DNA of 64,000 nucleotides from assembly GCA_022181065.1 (NCBI GenBank), contig BQMY01000117.1:20100-84099 (forward strand), given 5' to 3'. Origin of the DNA: Melioribacteraceae bacterium. GTDB taxonomy: Bacteria; Bacteroidota; Ignavibacteria; Ignavibacteriales; Melioribacteraceae. Each line of letters begins with the position of its first letter. Within the stretch, counting starts at the first letter, position 1. The translations under genes and the position numbers were made by a program. A model generated the notes under the pieces. That model saw only the letters and a list, made by a program, of their open reading frames with translations, was not told the origin of the DNA and ran no database searches. Below, piece by piece: positions 8,321 through 16,971 of this stretch.

Positions 8321-9440
8321 AATTCCAACTTGCAAAAGTTTCACCGGGTATAAACCTTGTCATCCTGACCATAACTGCTGGGAAAACGGCTGCAAGGAAA
8401 ATATACCTCACGGAACTAAAATTCTTATAATAAATCTTGACGCAATGGGCGACGTTCTTATGACAACCGCTCAGTTAACAGGTTTGAAGAGAAAGTTTCC
8501 CCAATCAACAATCCATTGGATCACTCTTAAGATCGCAGCTCCGCTTTTACACCATAATCATCTAATTGATAAAGTTTGGGAGTATAATTTTGAATCTTTA
8601 TCAATCCTTCAAAACATAAAGTTTGATTATGTTATGAATGTTGATAAATCGCAACGTTCATGCTCGATCTTAAACTCCGTAAATTCTGAGAATAAGTTAG
8701 GTTTCGGGATGGATGAGAATGGAAAAATTATCCCGGTAAATAAAGGCGCATACTACAATTATCAACTGGGCATGGATGATCATCTCAAGTTCAAAGTAAA
8801 CCAGCGTACCGGTCAGGATTATCTCGCCGAAACATTTGAGAATGATTATCGACGTGATAGATATGTTTTTAACTTCACTGATGATGAAAATGAGTTTATA
8901 GAAAGTTACAGAGCTGATCAAAATATTTCTGATGGTGATTTTATTGTTGGATTTAATACAGGGTGTTCAAACTTGTACCCGAATAAGAAAATGACGGTAG
9001 AACAGCATATCGCCATAATTGATAAGCTGCTTCAGCTAAAAAAATATAAGATTATGCTTCTTGGCGGTCCGGAGGATACCGAACGAAATAGTCAGATTTC
9101 ACGTCATTTCGGGGACAAGATTATTAATACTCCCACAAGCGAAGGAGTGAGACGAGGAGCGTGCTATGAAAGCATTCCACAGGTAATTGTCACAGGAGAT
9201 TCTTTCGGGATGCACCTTGCAATCGCGCTTCAGAAATACGTTATCGCATGGTTTGGTCTTAGTTGCTGGACTGAAATTGATTTATACGATAATGGTGTGA
9301 AATTGATACCAGAGGGTCTTGATTGCGCTCCATGCTGGAAGAAGAAATGCCCCTTTAACCTCGAGTGCATTCAGATGATTGATCTGGAAAATATTGTAAA
9401 TTCAATTGAAGAATATTTTAATCGGAATGGAAAAAAATAA
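8310..9440 (+). CDS. Glycosyltransferase family 9 with N-terminal cysteine motif, copy 3
   Basis: Third GT9 enzyme. The family signature ILIINLDAMGDVLMTTAQL is displaced about 37 residues inward by a cysteine-rich N-terminus, CKSFTGYKPC followed by two more Cys (C-x8-C-x5-C-x4-C). A second cluster, CAPCWKKKC plus one more Cys, lies at the C-terminus. Such clusters could bind zinc or an Fe-S centre, but this is inference. I start at ATG 8310, overlapping the previous stop; TTG 8295 is possible but adds only five residues. The donor-site region around VTGDSFGMHLAIALQKYVIAW is intact. Confidence 0.83.
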   Translation: MKNKIPTCKSFTGYKPCHPDHNCWENGCKENIPHGTKILIINLDAMGDVLMTTAQLTGLKRKFPQSTIHWITLKIAAPLLHHNHLIDKVWEYNFESLSILQNIKFDYVMNVDKSQRSCSILNSVNSENKLGFGMDENGKIIPVNKGAYYNYQLGMDDHLKFKVNQRTGQDYLAETFENDYRRDRYVFNFTDDENEFIESYRADQNISDGDFIVGFNTGCSNLYPNKKMTVEQHIAIIDKLLQLKKYKIMLLGGPEDTERNSQISRHFGDKIINTPTSEGVRRGACYESIPQVIVTGDSFGMHLAIALQKYVIAWFGLSCWTEIDLYDNGVKLIPEGLDCAPCWKKKCPFNLECIQMIDLENIVNSIEEYFNRNGKK

Positions 9441-10308
9441 ACTCCGTGATTTATGGGAAGTAAAAAATAGACCATTACTTCTCGATGGTGCAATCGGAAG
9501 TTTACTTCAAAACAAAGGTGCTATCGGTCTCCCTTCCTACTTGTGGACCAGTGGAATAGTTCTAACCAACAGGGAGAGTATAAGAGAAATTCACTTACAA
9601 TATTTGCAAGCCGGTGCTGATATCATCACTACAAACACATTCAGACTCGGAAATACAAATTCAACTCTCGATACAAAACTGATTCAACAAATCATTTCCA
9701 CAGAAATGACAATTCTAAACGAATTAAAGCCAGATTTCACTTTTTTGATTGCGGGTTCAAACGGGCCTGCGGAAGATTGCTACCAAAAAGTGAGGAAAAT
9801 TTCACACTCACAACTGATGGAAAAGCACAAAAGAGTAATTGATACACTATGGGAGTCGGGAGTTGACTTCGTTCTTAATGAAACCCTTTCCCACTTTGAT
9901 GAAATTTTATTTACATCACAATATTGTTTCGAAAATAATATCGAGTATGTACCAAGTATTTATCTGGATGGAACAGGTCGCCTGCTCAGCGGTGAACCAA
10001 TTACCGAAATATTGGAAGAAATCTTAAAATATCAACCAGCCGCGATTTCAGTCAATTGTATCTCTTTGAGTACATTTTCTAAGATATATGAGTCTTTAAC
10101 TAATTTTGAGTCTCCATTCGGATTCTATCTTAACTGTGGACTGTCGGATATAAACTCATCAGTAATTTCTGATGTTTTAAGTCCGCAGACCTATTCAGAT
10201 TTTGTGAAGTACTATCTGCAATACAATCCGGTTTTTGTAGGGAGCTGCTGCGGCTCTACCCCCGAACACACAAAGAAAATGAGAATTTTAATAGATGAAT
10301 TATATTGA
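9427..10308 (+). CDS. Homocysteine S-methyltransferase family protein
   Basis: Cytoplasmic zinc-dependent methyltransferase of the homocysteine S-methyltransferase (BHMT/MetH N-terminal) family. The TIM-barrel starts with LLLDGAIGSLL, and the zinc ligands are visible as Cys211 (SVNCISL) and Cys274-Cys275 (GSCCGSTPEH). The likely reaction is methyl transfer to homocysteine from a methyl donor such as S-methylmethionine, but the donor is unknown. I start at ATG 9427, overlapping the GT9 stop by 14 bases; an in-frame start at 9406 would extend further into that gene. There is no MetH cobalamin domain, so this is the stand-alone form. Confidence 0.85.
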   Translation: MEKNKLRDLWEVKNRPLLLDGAIGSLLQNKGAIGLPSYLWTSGIVLTNRESIREIHLQYLQAGADIITTNTFRLGNTNSTLDTKLIQQIISTEMTILNELKPDFTFLIAGSNGPAEDCYQKVRKISHSQLMEKHKRVIDTLWESGVDFVLNETLSHFDEILFTSQYCFENNIEYVPSIYLDGTGRLLSGEPITEILEEILKYQPAAISVNCISLSTFSKIYESLTNFESPFGFYLNCGLSDINSSVISDVLSPQTYSDFVKYYLQYNPVFVGSCCGSTPEHTKKMRILIDELY

Positions 10309-11143
10309 ACTGAAAGCTCCCGCTAAAATTAATATCGGACTTTACATTACTTCAAAAAGAGAAGATGGCTATCATAATCTTTATACTTTGTTTTATCCCG
10401 TGTACGGTCTTTTTGACACTTTGAAATTCAGGTTATCAGAGACTCAGAGTTTCAGCTCAAATTCACCCGAGATAGCCTTTGATGAAAATAACTTGATCAT
10501 AAAAGCATTAAGAATCCTGGAAAATGAATCAGGAAAAACATTAAATGTTGATATTTCATGCGATAAGAATATCCCGCTGGGTGCAGGATTAGGTGGCGGT
10601 AGTTCAGACGCAGCTGCAACTCTCCTCGCGCTGAATGAAATTTACAGATTACGCATACCATTAGAACGGCTTAAGGAGTTAGCCCTTTTGCTTGGATCGG
10701 ATGTACCATTTTTTATCAGAGCGAAACCCGCAATTGGTGAATCGCGAGGTGAGAAACTTACAGAAGTAGATCTATTTATCGACAGCTACCTTGTTATTGT
10801 TAATCCCGGGATTCATATTTCCACAGGTGAAGCCTTCAAAAACATTAAACCGAAAGCAACAATTTTTGATTATACCAGAATTTTATCGGATGGTAAATTA
10901 AATTTGGCGAATCAACCCACTCCGGTGAATGACTTCGAAGATTTTGTTTTCAAGACGCACCCGGAGATAGCAATAATAAAGCATAAACTATATAAATCAG
11001 GTGCCTGTTTTTCCCAGATGAGTGGTAGTGGATCATCCGTCTATGGTTTATTTAAGGATAAAATCAATGAGGAGTCGCTGAGGCTTTTGTTTCCTGCAAA
11101 CTATCTTGTGAAAGTTGTTCCTCCCGCTCCTGGATTTCACTAA
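10295..11143 (+). CDS. ispE: 4-diphosphocytidyl-2-C-methyl-D-erythritol kinase
   Basis: GHMP-family kinase that phosphorylates CDP-methylerythritol in the non-mevalonate isoprenoid pathway. The N-terminus APAKINIGLYI is typical, the GHMP ATP motif PLGAGLGGGSSDAAATLL is near residues 91-108, and GSDVPFF and SGSGSSVYGLF mark the later conserved motifs. The 282 residues are normal. The start overlaps the previous gene by 14 bases, and its last 80 bases overlap the convergent histidine kinase on the other strand. With the polyprenyl synthase near 48.7 kb it supplies isoprenoid precursors. Confidence 0.95.
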   Translation: MNYIELKAPAKINIGLYITSKREDGYHNLYTLFYPVYGLFDTLKFRLSETQSFSSNSPEIAFDENNLIIKALRILENESGKTLNVDISCDKNIPLGAGLGGGSSDAAATLLALNEIYRLRIPLERLKELALLLGSDVPFFIRAKPAIGESRGEKLTEVDLFIDSYLVIVNPGIHISTGEAFKNIKPKATIFDYTRILSDGKLNLANQPTPVNDFEDFVFKTHPEIAIIKHKLYKSGACFSQMSGSGSSVYGLFKDKINEESLRLLFPANYLVKVVPPAPGFH

Positions 11144-12515
11144 CTTTTGAAAAATATACTAAAAAAGTTGTTCCGGGTCTGTCAGGTCTGGCAATTCTTG
11201 AAGGAGACTCGGTTGCTATTTTAATTCCAAGTCGCTGAGTAATTTCGTAAACAAGTGAAAGACCCATTCCACTCCCCTCATATTCACAGTTTTTTGTATT
11301 TGCACCTCGGAAAAACTGCTCGAATATTCTGGATTGTTCATGCTTGGGAATTCCAATACCATCATCACTGATTTCTACTATTACATTTTCTCCCGAACGC
11401 TCTACTTTTATTCTAACGATACCACCCCTGGTATTATACTTGATTGCGTTACAAATCAGATTAGAGAGAGCAAGCTCAATAAGGACTTTATCTCCGATTA
11501 TTTCCCCATGATATCCTTTATTATCGTAAAAGGATACGTCTATACCTTTTGTTCTGGAACGCTCCGCATACTTATCAATCATACTTGAAATTATATCATA
11601 AAGGATCACTTTCTCCTGATTAGTAACATTCAACAATCTTAGCTTTGATATTCTTAATATATTATTTATCAATTCGATCGCTTCTTCAGAGCGTTTTCTT
11701 GCGCGAATAAGTTTCTCTTCAACTTTTTCATTAACCGGTCCGAGATATTTTTGCAAGATTAAATCTACAATGGACTGCACTGCTGAAACGGGTGTTTTGA
11801 TTTCGTGCACAACACCCATTATATATTTTTGCTTTGCGAATTCAGCTTCATGCAATTTTTCAATGTTTTCTCTTAACTCCTGTTCCCTTTTATATAATGA
11901 TCTGGCGATTCGATTAGCCAGCAACACACTTATTGCCATCATAGAAGCAAAAACCATGATGAATAATATAATATAGCTTTCGGAAAGGGTTCTTGGTTGA
12001 AGATATAATCCTGAGATATAATTCGATGCCACAATACCTTTATACTGCAGAACAATTAGTAATGAATAAACAACCGTAACTATACCGCACATAGTATAAA
12101 TGACGTACCCTGGTAAAATTAAACTACCAACGATCATCTGAAAAATGAAAAATGGATAAATAGGTGATTCGACTATTCCGGTGTATGATATTAGCACAAA
12201 AAGCGCTGATAAATCCAATATTATTTGAACCAGAGACAAGTGCAGACAATTAAACTTTCCAGGTACACACTGGATTTTTGGTCTTATTATCTGTACCGCA
12301 AGATTGTAGCCCAGAATTAATAAAAAAGTAGAAAATATTGCTATTTTTTGAGAACTGTCAAAATTAAATGCTAATAGTGTCTCTCCGGCCACAAGAAAAA
12401 CAAGGAGTAACAGCGCGAAAAAATACCTTAATCTTATAAACCAGAGGTTTCTTCTTCTTATTGCTGTCCAGAACTCATCATAATGATGTGCCCATTTTGG
12501 AACAAGTGCAATCAT
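11064..12515 (-). CDS. Membrane sensor histidine kinase, paralogue 1
   Basis: Two-component sensor kinase. About six hydrophobic segments (residues 30-205) form a membrane sensor with no large periplasmic domain. They are followed by a HisKA box with phospho-acceptor His237 (HEIKTPVSAV) and an HATPase with N box NLICNAIKYN, G1 DDGIGIP and G2 GSGMGLS. Downstream of its paralogue by 56 bases, probably one operon. The last 28 residues (Glu/Gln-rich tail) lie partly opposite the ispE 3' end. No response regulator is adjacent, so the partner is elsewhere. The signal sensed is unknown. Confidence 0.9.
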   Translation of the reverse strand: MIALVPKWAHHYDEFWTAIRRRNLWFIRLRYFFALLLLVFLVAGETLLAFNFDSSQKIAIFSTFLLILGYNLAVQIIRPKIQCVPGKFNCLHLSLVQIILDLSALFVLISYTGIVESPIYPFFIFQMIVGSLILPGYVIYTMCGIVTVVYSLLIVLQYKGIVASNYISGLYLQPRTLSESYIILFIMVFASMMAISVLLANRIARSLYKREQELRENIEKLHEAEFAKQKYIMGVVHEIKTPVSAVQSIVDLILQKYLGPVNEKVEEKLIRARKRSEEAIELINNILRISKLRLLNVTNQEKVILYDIISSMIDKYAERSRTKGIDVSFYDNKGYHGEIIGDKVLIELALSNLICNAIKYNTRGGIVRIKVERSGENVIVEISDDGIGIPKHEQSRIFEQFFRGANTKNCEYEGSGMGLSLVYEITQRLGIKIATESPSRIARPDRPGTTFLVYFSKVSEIQEREEQLSQDSLQETKASATPH

Positions 12516-12571
12516 CTCTACCTCTCGCTTTGCTCCTGTTAATAAGAATATAAGTCATTAAACTCATTTTC

Positions 12572-13942
12572 TCAACTTTTTACAGGGAGTATTATCTTAA
12601 ACTCAGTGCCGGGTCTGCTATTTTTTTTAAGAATTGACGGACTTTTAATAAATACACTACCTTTATGGGCTTCAAAAATATTTTTAACAACTGCCAACCC
12701 GGTTCCTGTACCCTCGATATTAGAATTTTTTGCGTTGGAAGCTCTGTAATATTCTTCAAAAATACGCTTCTGGTCTTCTTCAGGGATACCTATCCCATCA
12801 TCAATAATTTTGATACTTATTTTATCTTCTTTTTTAAGAATTATATTAACTGTTCCGCCATCAGGAGTATATTTTACCGCGTTACCAATTAAATTTGAAA
12901 ATGCCAATTGTAATAAAACCGGATCACCGGCGAATTCAGAAGCGGAGAAAGAATCTAAATCCAGGTTCAAATCTATTTCTTTTCGTCTGGCGATAGACTC
13001 ATAGTTAGCGGCAATCCTGGCGATCAATTCAGACAAGTTCAACTCTTCATGGTTAACCTGATTCAATACCTTAAACTTTGATAAACGCAGAATATTATTG
13101 ATATTGTCAATACTCTCCGTAATTCGGTTTTTTGATTTACCAATTAACTGTGAAGCATCTTCATCAATCTTTCCGGAATAGCCTCCAAGTACAAGATCAA
13201 GAAAGGAGTGAGCGGCCGCAATCGGTGATTTTAGCTCATGAACAACTGCCATAGTGTACTTTTGTTTATTTATTTCCGCTTCGGCAAGTTCTTCCATAGC
13301 AGTTCTCAACTCTTTCTCTCTATTGTAAAGTTCCGCCGCAATGCGTCTGGTAAGAAGGATGGAAGAAATTATCATAACACCGAATATAAACATGGACCCA
13401 ATCAGAAATGTAAGATCATCATATAAACTAAGTGAAAATAATCCCTCAATCTTATGGTGAGGAATCACTCCCTGATATTCCAAAAAACTAAATACCGAAA
13501 AGATGACAATAATCGAGGCACCAATAGAGTATATAATAATGCCGGGTAATAAAATACTCCCGATGATCATATGAAAAACAAAAAACATAAAAATGGGTGC
13601 TTCCAAACCACCACTAACATATACGACAATAGATAGCGCTACTATATCTTGTAAAATTTGTAAAAACGCGTAATTTAATGTTTTGTGGTTATTTTCCTCC
13701 GTTAGATTCTTAATCAAGTGCTCAAATAATATATTATAACTAAAAATGAGGAACATTACGGTTAGAATAGTGTAAAATTGAAAGTCGCTGAGCACTACAC
13801 CCGGAATTACTTTTAAGGAAATCAAATATCCCATTAGCAAGGCAACGGCAAAATATCTCAGGTTAATAAACCATCTGTTATAACGTGTTACGAGATTTAG
13901 TATTTCGTTCGACTTGAAGATTTCGTGTGGATATAGCTGCAT
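12572..13942 (-). CDS. Membrane sensor histidine kinase, paralogue 2
   Basis: Sensor kinase closely matching the downstream gene in architecture and in sequence, for example NRWFINLRYF here and NLWFIRLRYF there, and PIFMFFVFHMIIGSILLPG versus PIYPFFIFQMIVGSLILPG. Six TM helices are followed by HisKA with His235 (HELKSPIAAA), N box NLIGNAVKYTPDGG, G1 DDGIGIP and G2 GTGTGLAVV. A tandem duplication is the simplest reading. The gene diverges from the glutaredoxin gene, with about 160 bases of shared upstream region. No adjacent receiver-domain protein was seen. Confidence 0.9.
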   Translation of the reverse strand: MQLYPHEIFKSNEILNLVTRYNRWFINLRYFAVALLMGYLISLKVIPGVVLSDFQFYTILTVMFLIFSYNILFEHLIKNLTEENNHKTLNYAFLQILQDIVALSIVVYVSGGLEAPIFMFFVFHMIIGSILLPGIIIYSIGASIIVIFSVFSFLEYQGVIPHHKIEGLFSLSLYDDLTFLIGSMFIFGVMIISSILLTRRIAAELYNREKELRTAMEELAEAEINKQKYTMAVVHELKSPIAAAHSFLDLVLGGYSGKIDEDASQLIGKSKNRITESIDNINNILRLSKFKVLNQVNHEELNLSELIARIAANYESIARRKEIDLNLDLDSFSASEFAGDPVLLQLAFSNLIGNAVKYTPDGGTVNIILKKEDKISIKIIDDGIGIPEEDQKRIFEEYYRASNAKNSNIEGTGTGLAVVKNIFEAHKGSVFIKSPSILKKNSRPGTEFKIILPVKS

Positions 13943-13980
13943 AGAAACATTCCGGGTTTGCTTTACACTAAATTACACAA

Positions 13981-14012
13981 TTTTAAGTTATCGCAAAAGA
14001 TTCGTAAATTTG
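13981..14012 (+). promoter_or_regulatory. Putative Bacteroidota-type promoter for glutaredoxin-groES
   Basis: TTTT (13981-13984), a 20-base spacer, then TAAATTTG (14005-14012). This matches the -7 consensus TAnnTTTG fully and the -33 TTTG in three of four bases. It would give a leader of roughly 80 bases before ATG 14101. It is assigned by pattern only. Confidence 0.45.
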
Positions 14013-14100
14013 TGTAGAAGTTTGATTCATATTTTTTTTAGATACCTGAAACTTTGTGTTAATTATTACATCATATGTTAATAAAAATGATGAGGTAATT

Positions 14101-14349
14101 ATGCAAAATCAACCAAAAGTAATCATGTTCTCAACTCCAACATGTTCTTTTTGTAACACTGCAAAAAGATACTTCAAAGAGAAAAAAATCAGATTTAAGG
14201 ATATTGACGTAAGCCGGGACATGTCCGCAGCCAAAGATATGCAAAGAAGAACCGGCCAAACAGGTGTACCCGTTATCCTGATAAATAACAGACCTGTTGT
14301 TGGATTTGATAAAAATAAAATTGACAGAATGCTAAATATTACAAATTAA
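14101..14349 (+). CDS. Glutaredoxin-like thiol-disulfide protein
   Basis: Thioredoxin-fold redox protein of 82 residues, close to the YruB/NrdH-like glutaredoxins. The active site is CSFC (Cys15, Cys18) instead of the common CPYC. The cis-proline loop is TGVPVILIN, followed by GFDKNKIDRML, where glutaredoxins have their GSH or partner-contact region. I start at ATG 14101 because GAGG lies about 7 bases before it; the longer in-frame version from 14056 would run through the leader. It lies 14 bases before groES, so the two form a small stress or redox operon. The physiological partner is unknown. Confidence 0.88.
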   Translation: MQNQPKVIMFSTPTCSFCNTAKRYFKEKKIRFKDIDVSRDMSAAKDMQRRTGQTGVPVILINNRPVVGFDKNKIDRMLNITN

Positions 14350-14363
14350 ATTGGAGTACTATT

Positions 14364-14636
14364 ATGAAAATTAAACCAATGGACGATAGAATTCTTATAG
14401 AATTCGTTGAAGAAAATACAAAAACCGCAGGTGGAATTATCATTCCCGATACAGTAAAAGAAAAGCCCAAAATGGGTAAAGTTGTAGCGGTTGGTACAGA
14501 TGAAGATCTGAAAGAAAATATAAAAGAAGGTGATTTTGTACTTTTCGCCAAATATGGTGGTGAAGATATTGAAGTTGAAGGAAAAGAATTCAAGATTGTG
14601 CAGCGAGCTGATATTCTGGCGATAGTAGAACAATAA
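14364..14636 (+). CDS. groES: Co-chaperonin GroES
   Basis: Ten-kDa chaperonin lid subunit that caps GroEL during ATP-driven folding. Its 90 residues cover the whole family: N-terminal MKIKPMDDRILIEFVE, mobile loop ENTKTAGGIIIPDTVKEKP, and the roof region KYGGEDIEVEGKEF. No groEL follows. The next gene is convergent and begins past a terminator, and the upstream partner is a glutaredoxin. Either groEL is elsewhere or this is an extra groES copy. The GGAG before the ATG (about 14352-14355) is a good ribosome site. Confidence 0.93.
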   Translation: MKIKPMDDRILIEFVEENTKTAGGIIIPDTVKEKPKMGKVVAVGTDEDLKENIKEGDFVLFAKYGGEDIEVEGKEFKIVQRADILAIVEQ

Positions 14637-14640
14637 AATT

Positions 14641-14662
14641 AAACCCTGCCAGCGCAGGGTTT
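14641..14662. terminator. Bidirectional terminator between groES and the lipoprotein gene
   Basis: A nine-base stem AAACCCTGC / GCAGGGTTT with loop CAGC is followed by a T-run on the plus strand and preceded by an A/T stretch that gives a weaker T-run on the minus strand. It sits between two convergent stops (14636 and 14664), so it can serve both transcripts. Confidence 0.88.
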
Positions 14663-14663
14663 T

Positions 14664-15509
14664 TTATTCTCTTTCTAAAATTTTTACAATGGCTTTCTGA
14701 CCTTTTGAAGATTTTATCCTCAAACCGGTATCATCCAGCAAATCAATCGAAATGAATTCCAGTTCAGTTTCTCCTCTTGTTCTGGCCTTATAAATCAAAC
14801 TCATTACTTCTCCCGAACCGGTAATAGACTGGCTCAGGGATGAAATACGAATACTTAATCCACTGGTAACCTTCAAATTACCAGATTGACCATCCCTGAT
14901 AACAACTGTAGTGTCAGAATATTGAGGTACAACACCAATTCCGAAAAATTCATTTGCGAGTGAACCGCTTTCAATGCTAATTAACTCAAGAAGAGTTGTA
15001 TCGAATGAAGCAATCGTGGTCATATCATAAAGATTTGAAACATCATCAACTATGATGGAAAGAGTATCAACCGAGTCAATTAGTGTATTTGTGGTTCGTG
15101 GAAAATACCTTAACGATGTACCGGCTAATGCGTCGATATAAAAAGTCAACGTTTCCGGTCCGCCTTCTATTCCGGCATTTAATCCCATCAGACTGAAAAT
15201 ATATTTTCCATCATCCAGGTTCTGTAAGTATGCGGTTTTGAAAGGCAGATACTCTCCATAGGGAATAAATTCGAATAAGGAGTCGGAAAAATCGATATAT
15301 TCAAGCTTGTACCTGAAATTTATCGCTTCATCTCCACCTACCCATGAAATTGTAACATCATCTGTAGTAAGAGTATCTCCATCCTCGGGAGCTTCAACAA
15401 ATTGCAGAAATTCCGGCGGAGAGTCAATTAGCGAACCATCTTGCTTACACGAATAAAAAGTAAACAAAATCAGAATAGCAAAAGTTATATTTAGTGTTTT
15501 ATTTTTCAT
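14664..15509 (-). CDS. Lipoprotein with Ig-like and cohesin-like domains
   Basis: Secreted lipoprotein: hydrophobic leader followed by lipobox FYSC (Cys21). Residues about 30-130 look like an Ig/FN3-type β-sandwich. The C-terminal half resembles a cohesin domain, with the pattern NLYDMTTIASFDTTLLELIS, an intervening exposed strand, then GSGEVMSLIYKAR. Cohesins bind dockerins in cellulosome-like systems, but stand-alone cohesin folds also occur in surface proteins of this group. It follows the barrel gene B2 by 49 bases in the same direction and may be the last gene of that unit. Function unknown. Confidence 0.65.
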   Translation of the reverse strand: MKNKTLNITFAILILFTFYSCKQDGSLIDSPPEFLQFVEAPEDGDTLTTDDVTISWVGGDEAINFRYKLEYIDFSDSLFEFIPYGEYLPFKTAYLQNLDDGKYIFSLMGLNAGIEGGPETLTFYIDALAGTSLRYFPRTTNTLIDSVDTLSIIVDDVSNLYDMTTIASFDTTLLELISIESGSLANEFFGIGVVPQYSDTTVVIRDGQSGNLKVTSGLSIRISSLSQSITGSGEVMSLIYKARTRGETELEFISIDLLDDTGLRIKSSKGQKAIVKILERE

Positions 15510-15558
15510 TGGCGCTTGAAATATTCCAATATATAATCATCAGTGAAATGCTGTGTTT

Positions 15559-16971
15559 CTAATAATTTATTCTGATTATCGGTGAAAAGACCAGGTAATT
15601 ATCAAGTCTGTAATATGGAATTGCTTGAGTATTATTGTTGTAGCCTTTGTAATACTTAAATTCAAATCCGAATACTTTACTTAGCATTACCCTGCTCTTG
15701 AAACCAAAATAACCGTAATTATCAGAAAAATCATAATTGATCTGTAATGTTAGGTTATGCTTCAGCATTCCGTTTGATTTAATTAGTGATGCTTCGGTAA
15801 ACAAGTTAAATTTAGTACCTTCCCTACCTGAATTAAGCTCTGTTAAACTCCTTAGATCGGGCACAATATAATTATGGACAATATCGTTTATTGAGAAACC
15901 AAGTCCGGCATTAAGGTTCCACATATTCAGCACATTAACAAATTCTCTGTAATCGGCAAAAAATACAAAGAAATTATTTAATGAGTAAAATTGGGTAATA
16001 TAGTCAATATTAAAGTCATCAAAACCATACTCTGCAACCCGGAACATTCCTTCCAATTTAAAATGAAGCCTGGCTAATTCAGGCATAACCATTTTCAAAG
16101 GATTTCCCGTTAGGCGGAAATAAATATTTTCTCCACCCTTGTATAACCTTCTACCATAACTGTCGTCATTAAATGTAAAAGTCGGCTGCCTCGCCGGAAT
16201 ACCGAATCCCAAGTCGAGAGTATAGCCCGAATAAGCGCTTTTGGGAAGTATTGAATCCATAAATGTAGTTGAAACGCCCATAAAATAGTCAGTAAAATAC
16301 CACCCGGGATAGTTGATATGATCATTTCCCCACCTGCCAAAATATGAAAACAATAATCGGTTTTTAGCTCCAATATTCATTTTATAAAACATCAATTTTG
16401 GTTGGGTAAAATGAAGGAATATATCAAAATTATAATTCCTTGAAGTACTTGATTCCGACTTTGTGAGATCTACATCAGAATAGAGTCTGCTTTTTAAGTA
16501 TTCATAAGTATTCTCACCCAATATTTTCTTTATCACCAAATGATCTTCAACAGGATCAAAGAAATAATTTTTACTGGAAGTACCACCATCATTTTTTTGA
16601 GGAGTGTAAAATCTTATATACTCAATTTCGTCATCATAATAACGTTTTCTCAGCTCAATAAACACCTTACCATCATAGATGTACTGAATCCGATTTTCAA
16701 TATCATACGATTCGGCAGGTAAACCGTTAATTCTAAATGCATTTTTAACTACAAATCGATTAAAAATATGGCGTACCATTCCCGGTTCGGTTATATCCCA
16801 GACAGGTTTGAGATCGTTAAAAGCAATAGTATTATACTCGAGATTACTATAAATATTTTTGGCTCTTTCCAGCTTTTCATCCTGAGCATTTACATGTTGC
16901 GAAGATGTGAAAAGAAAAACGATAAACAATGAAAGGAATTTTATCCCGCTCAAGTAATATTTAGAAGCCAT
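15559..16971 (-). CDS. Outer-membrane β-barrel protein, family B copy 2
   Basis: Not a family I recognise by name. There is a signal peptide (about 1-29, ending NAQ), then a soluble stretch conserved with copy 1 (IYSNLEYNTIAFNDLK near 41-56, VKNAFRINGLPAE, LRKRYYDDEIEY), then about 300 residues of alternating hydrophobic and polar strands rich in Tyr/Phe. It ends FSPIIRINY, and a terminal aromatic residue is typical of outer-membrane barrels. The start overlaps the A2 gene by 11 bases. It forms the second A-B pair beside GldL/GldM-like genes, so a role with that motor or secretion system is inferred. Confidence 0.7.
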   Translation of the reverse strand: MASKYYLSGIKFLSLFIVFLFTSSQHVNAQDEKLERAKNIYSNLEYNTIAFNDLKPVWDITEPGMVRHIFNRFVVKNAFRINGLPAESYDIENRIQYIYDGKVFIELRKRYYDDEIEYIRFYTPQKNDGGTSSKNYFFDPVEDHLVIKKILGENTYEYLKSRLYSDVDLTKSESSTSRNYNFDIFLHFTQPKLMFYKMNIGAKNRLLFSYFGRWGNDHINYPGWYFTDYFMGVSTTFMDSILPKSAYSGYTLDLGFGIPARQPTFTFNDDSYGRRLYKGGENIYFRLTGNPLKMVMPELARLHFKLEGMFRVAEYGFDDFNIDYITQFYSLNNFFVFFADYREFVNVLNMWNLNAGLGFSINDIVHNYIVPDLRSLTELNSGREGTKFNLFTEASLIKSNGMLKHNLTLQINYDFSDNYGYFGFKSRVMLSKVFGFEFKYYKGYNNNTQAIPYYRLDNYLVFSPIIRINY

